Source: Microthrixaceae bacterium (GTDB taxonomy: Bacteria > Actinomycetota > Acidimicrobiia > Acidimicrobiales > Acidimicrobilacustridaceae). Taken from it: a stretch of DNA of 6,980 bases. The translations under genes and the position numbers were made by a program. The notes below the pieces were generated by a model. The model searched no databases. It was not told where the DNA came from and was given only the letters and a program-made list of their open reading frames with translations. Below are positions 5,303 through 6,980 of the stretch, one piece after another. Where the stretch lies: the NCBI GenBank assembly GCA_947455015.1, contig CANGMY010000072.1, positions 1 to 6,980 of the forward strand, written 5' to 3'. Each line of letters opens with the position of its first letter. Position 1 is the first letter of the stretch.

Positions 5303-6445
5303 ATGGGCATTCGCAAGCAGGTCGCACGCCAGTTCATAGCCGTCCCCGACGACGTCAAGGGTCAGATCCTTTACAAGTGGCCCGATGACAACATCCGGAA
5401 GTTCTCGCGCGTCATCGTCGATGCCGACGAAATGGCACTGTTCGTCTCGAAAGGCGCCGTTGTCGGCACCCTCGGACCAGGACGTGAACCGGTTGAGGCC
5501 GACGAACTTCCATTCCTTGGTTCGCTCATCGATTGGGCCACCGACGAAAACGCATACCGCGCCGAGCTCTACTTCGTTGGCACGCGCGAATACACCGGCG
5601 AAACCTTCGGTGGTCGCATCGACGATGTTCAAGATCCGCAGACCGGCCTCATCGTCACACTTCGAGTGTTTGGTGAGTACTCGCTCAAGGTGCTCGATCC
5701 CGAGAGGCTCGTCCTGAATCTCACGGGCACAGTGAATGTGGCCGACAACAGCTCAATCGGCAACTGGGTCGACTCACAGTTGCTGAAGACCATGCGAACC
5801 GCGGTCACCACAAAGATCGTTGGCAACCAGTGGGCAATCCTTGGATTGAGCGCCCACCTTCCCGAACTCGAAGCGGCCGTGCTTGCCGACACCAACGTGC
5901 AACTCGAGCACTACGGCCTCAGCCTCGCTCGCATGGGAAACTTCGACATCAACTTGGCCGATGAAGACTCCGCCAATCTGAAGGACCTCGCGACGAAGAC
6001 AGCAGGCAGCCGTTTGGCTGGGTCATTTGGCCAGTACGCCGCGGGCGAAGCACTTCTTGGCGCTGGCGAAGGAATGGCCCAAGGTGGCGGCGCGGGAACG
6101 CAAGCCGCATTCATTGGAGCCGGATTCGGCATTGCCGGGAGCATGGCGGCCGCGCCCGGTCAGCCCGCCCCTCCCGTTCCTCCCACTCCCGGTTTCGCTG
6201 GCGGTGGCGCAGGCTTTGTGGGTCAGGCTGGAGCAGCAGCCGGCACGTGCACTGCCGGTTGCGGAGCAGCCGTTCCTGCTGGCGCGAAGTTCTGTCCCGG
6301 ATGCGGCGCTGCACAAGCCCCCGCAACACAGTTCTGCATTGCGTGCGGTGTCGAGATGCCAGTGGGTTCGAAGTTCTGCCCGTCGTGCGGCGAAAGCCAG
6401 ACGCCTGCGACGCAACCACCTGAAGAGCCCGAAGCCGAAGGTTGA
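5303..6445 (+). CDS. SPFH (band 7) protein with C-terminal double zinc ribbon, YdjI-like
   Basis: A 380-residue protein of the YdjI / 'virion core protein'-like SPFH family. The SPFH part covers about 20-225: ILYKWPDDNIRKFSRVIVDADEMALFVSKG at its start, a GPG turn at 58-60, AELYFVGTREY in the middle and a helical stretch with repeated Ala near 195-235. An Ala/Gly/Pro-rich flexible linker follows (about 236-313). The C-terminus has two zinc ribbons: C316, C320, C331, C334 and then C345, C348, C359, C362. The first pair is spaced CX3C rather than the usual CX2C. There is no membrane helix or signal peptide, so it is probably cytoplasmic and membrane-associated. In Bacillus, YdjI belongs to a PspA-linked membrane-stress operon; a role in membrane organisation is inferred from that. 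The downstream membrane protein gene starts 5 bases after its stop. Confidence 0.92.
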   Translation: MGIRKQVARQFIAVPDDVKGQILYKWPDDNIRKFSRVIVDADEMALFVSKGAVVGTLGPGREPVEADELPFLGSLIDWATDENAYRAELYFVGTREYTGETFGGRIDDVQDPQTGLIVTLRVFGEYSLKVLDPERLVLNLTGTVNVADNSSIGNWVDSQLLKTMRTAVTTKIVGNQWAILGLSAHLPELEAAVLADTNVQLEHYGLSLARMGNFDINLADEDSANLKDLATKTAGSRLAGSFGQYAAGEALLGAGEGMAQGGGAGTQAAFIGAGFGIAGSMAAAPGQPAPPVPPTPGFAGGGAGFVGQAGAAAGTCTAGCGAAVPAGAKFCPGCGAAQAPATQFCIACGVEMPVGSKFCPSCGESQTPATQPPEEPEAEG

Positions 6446-6450
6446 CCAAC

Positions 6451-6980
6451 ATGACTGATTCCCTTCGTCTGCTCGCGTCTGAAAACGCTCTTGAATTTGC
6501 CGCCTTGCTCGGCCGCGCTGGAGGCGGAACTGGTGGCGGAAGTTTCGGCGGCGGTGGAAGTAGTGGGGGAAGCGGAGGCGGTTTCTTCGGAGGAAGCGGT
6601 GGTGGCGTTGGCGGCGGCGCTGGTCTAGCTGTTCTCTTCTTCGGTGGATTCGGCATGTGGGTCGTGTTCATGATCATCCGCTTGCTCATTCGCCGAAGCC
6701 AAGGCAGCAGCATTTCAAGTAGTGCAGTCGGCTCGACCCTCCCAACCGGAATGGCACCTGCAGCAATGGGTGAAACGTTCGGTGGTGGCGAAACCGCACG
6801 TGCCTCTACAGCAGTCGAACTCACCGCAGGTATCGACGAGATCAAAGCGCACGATCCCGCATTCGATCCCGACGCGCTGATCACCGGATTGCAAGCGTCG
6901 TTCTACGTTGTGCAACAAGGTTGGAGCGAACGCCGACCCGACCTCACTCGTTCGGTCATGGCCGATGCAATCTGGAACGC
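6451..6980 (+). CDS. Glycine-rich membrane protein with Tim44-like domain, truncated by window edge
   Basis: An open frame of 176 codons continues past the right edge. GAAGG at 6437-6441, inside the end of the SPFH gene, lies 9 bases before the ATG, and only 5 bases separate the two genes, so they are co-transcribed and probably coupled. An N-terminal helix (4-21) is followed by a Gly/Ser-rich tract (24-58) with FGGG-like repeats, one membrane helix (about 57-80, LAVLFFGGFGMWVVFMIIRLLI), basic residues R81-R82, and a Ser/Gly linker. From about 122 the sequence matches the start of a Tim44-like domain: a helix, then HDPAFDPDALITGLQASFYVVQQGWSERR with the typical DPxFDP and later tryptophan. 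Tim44-like domains bind membranes or partner proteins; in mitochondria Tim44 anchors the import motor. In bacteria the role is little studied. The positive-inside rule places the Tim44-like part in the cytoplasm, where it could meet the SPFH protein. Confidence 0.82.
   Translation, partial: MTDSLRLLASENALEFAALLGRAGGGTGGGSFGGGGSSGGSGGGFFGGSGGGVGGGAGLAVLFFGGFGMWVVFMIIRLLIRRSQGSSISSSAVGSTLPTGMAPAAMGETFGGGETARASTAVELTAGIDEIKAHDPAFDPDALITGLQASFYVVQQGWSERRPDLTRSVMADAIWN

Noticed and set aside
6111..6884. A 257-codon minus-strand frame with a long proline run
   Set aside because: The proline run is the complement of the Gly/Ser codons of the Tim44-like protein gene, and the rest is antisense to the zinc-ribbon region. 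No start signal or domain supports it.

Overview
The window looks like ordinary chromosome of a moderately GC-rich actinobacterium. The evidence is family resemblance: an MprA/MprB-type two-component pair, an Amt transporter with a long N-terminal extension, a tandem-FKBP lipoprotein, and a peroxisomal-multifunctional-enzyme-type SDR. An Acidimicrobiia-like lineage is my guess and is not proven by the sequence. I see no phage, transposon, CRISPR or resistance genes. No gap between genes exceeds about 180 bases.

Layout. (1) Bases 1-1094, minus strand: a response regulator followed, with a 4-base ATGA overlap, by the N-terminal part of its sensor histidine kinase, which runs off the left edge. 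(2) Bases 1095-1227: a short gap holding a strong minus-strand terminator for the next unit, a direct repeat and two small inverted repeats upstream of the regulator, and an odd plus-strand stretch that resembles parts of a tRNA. (3) Bases 1228-3084, minus strand: the classic ammonium pair amtB then glnK, with 3 bases between them. (4) Bases 3085-3264: a divergent promoter region with repeated CTGACA/TGTCAG motifs. (5) Bases 3265-4227, plus strand: an exported lipoprotein with two FKBP domains, the first degenerate. (6) Bases 4238-5167, minus strand: a short-chain dehydrogenase, convergent with the FKBP gene. (7) Bases 5168-5302: a divergent gap with a hairpin. (8) Bases 5303-6980, plus strand: a two-gene unit made of a YdjI-type SPFH protein ending in a double zinc ribbon and, 5 bases later, a glycine-rich single-pass membrane protein entering a Tim44-like domain that is cut by the right edge.

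How the genes work together. amtB-glnK form a nitrogen-uptake module in which GlnK gates the AmtB channel according to nitrogen status. The two-component pair probably senses envelope stress, as MprAB does. The SPFH/zinc-ribbon plus Tim44-like unit is the least characterised part and the best candidate for new biology. It resembles the membrane-stress partners of PspA in Bacillus (YdjI and neighbours), but here the partner is a Tim44-like membrane protein. The FKBP lipoprotein and the SDR appear to be single-gene units.
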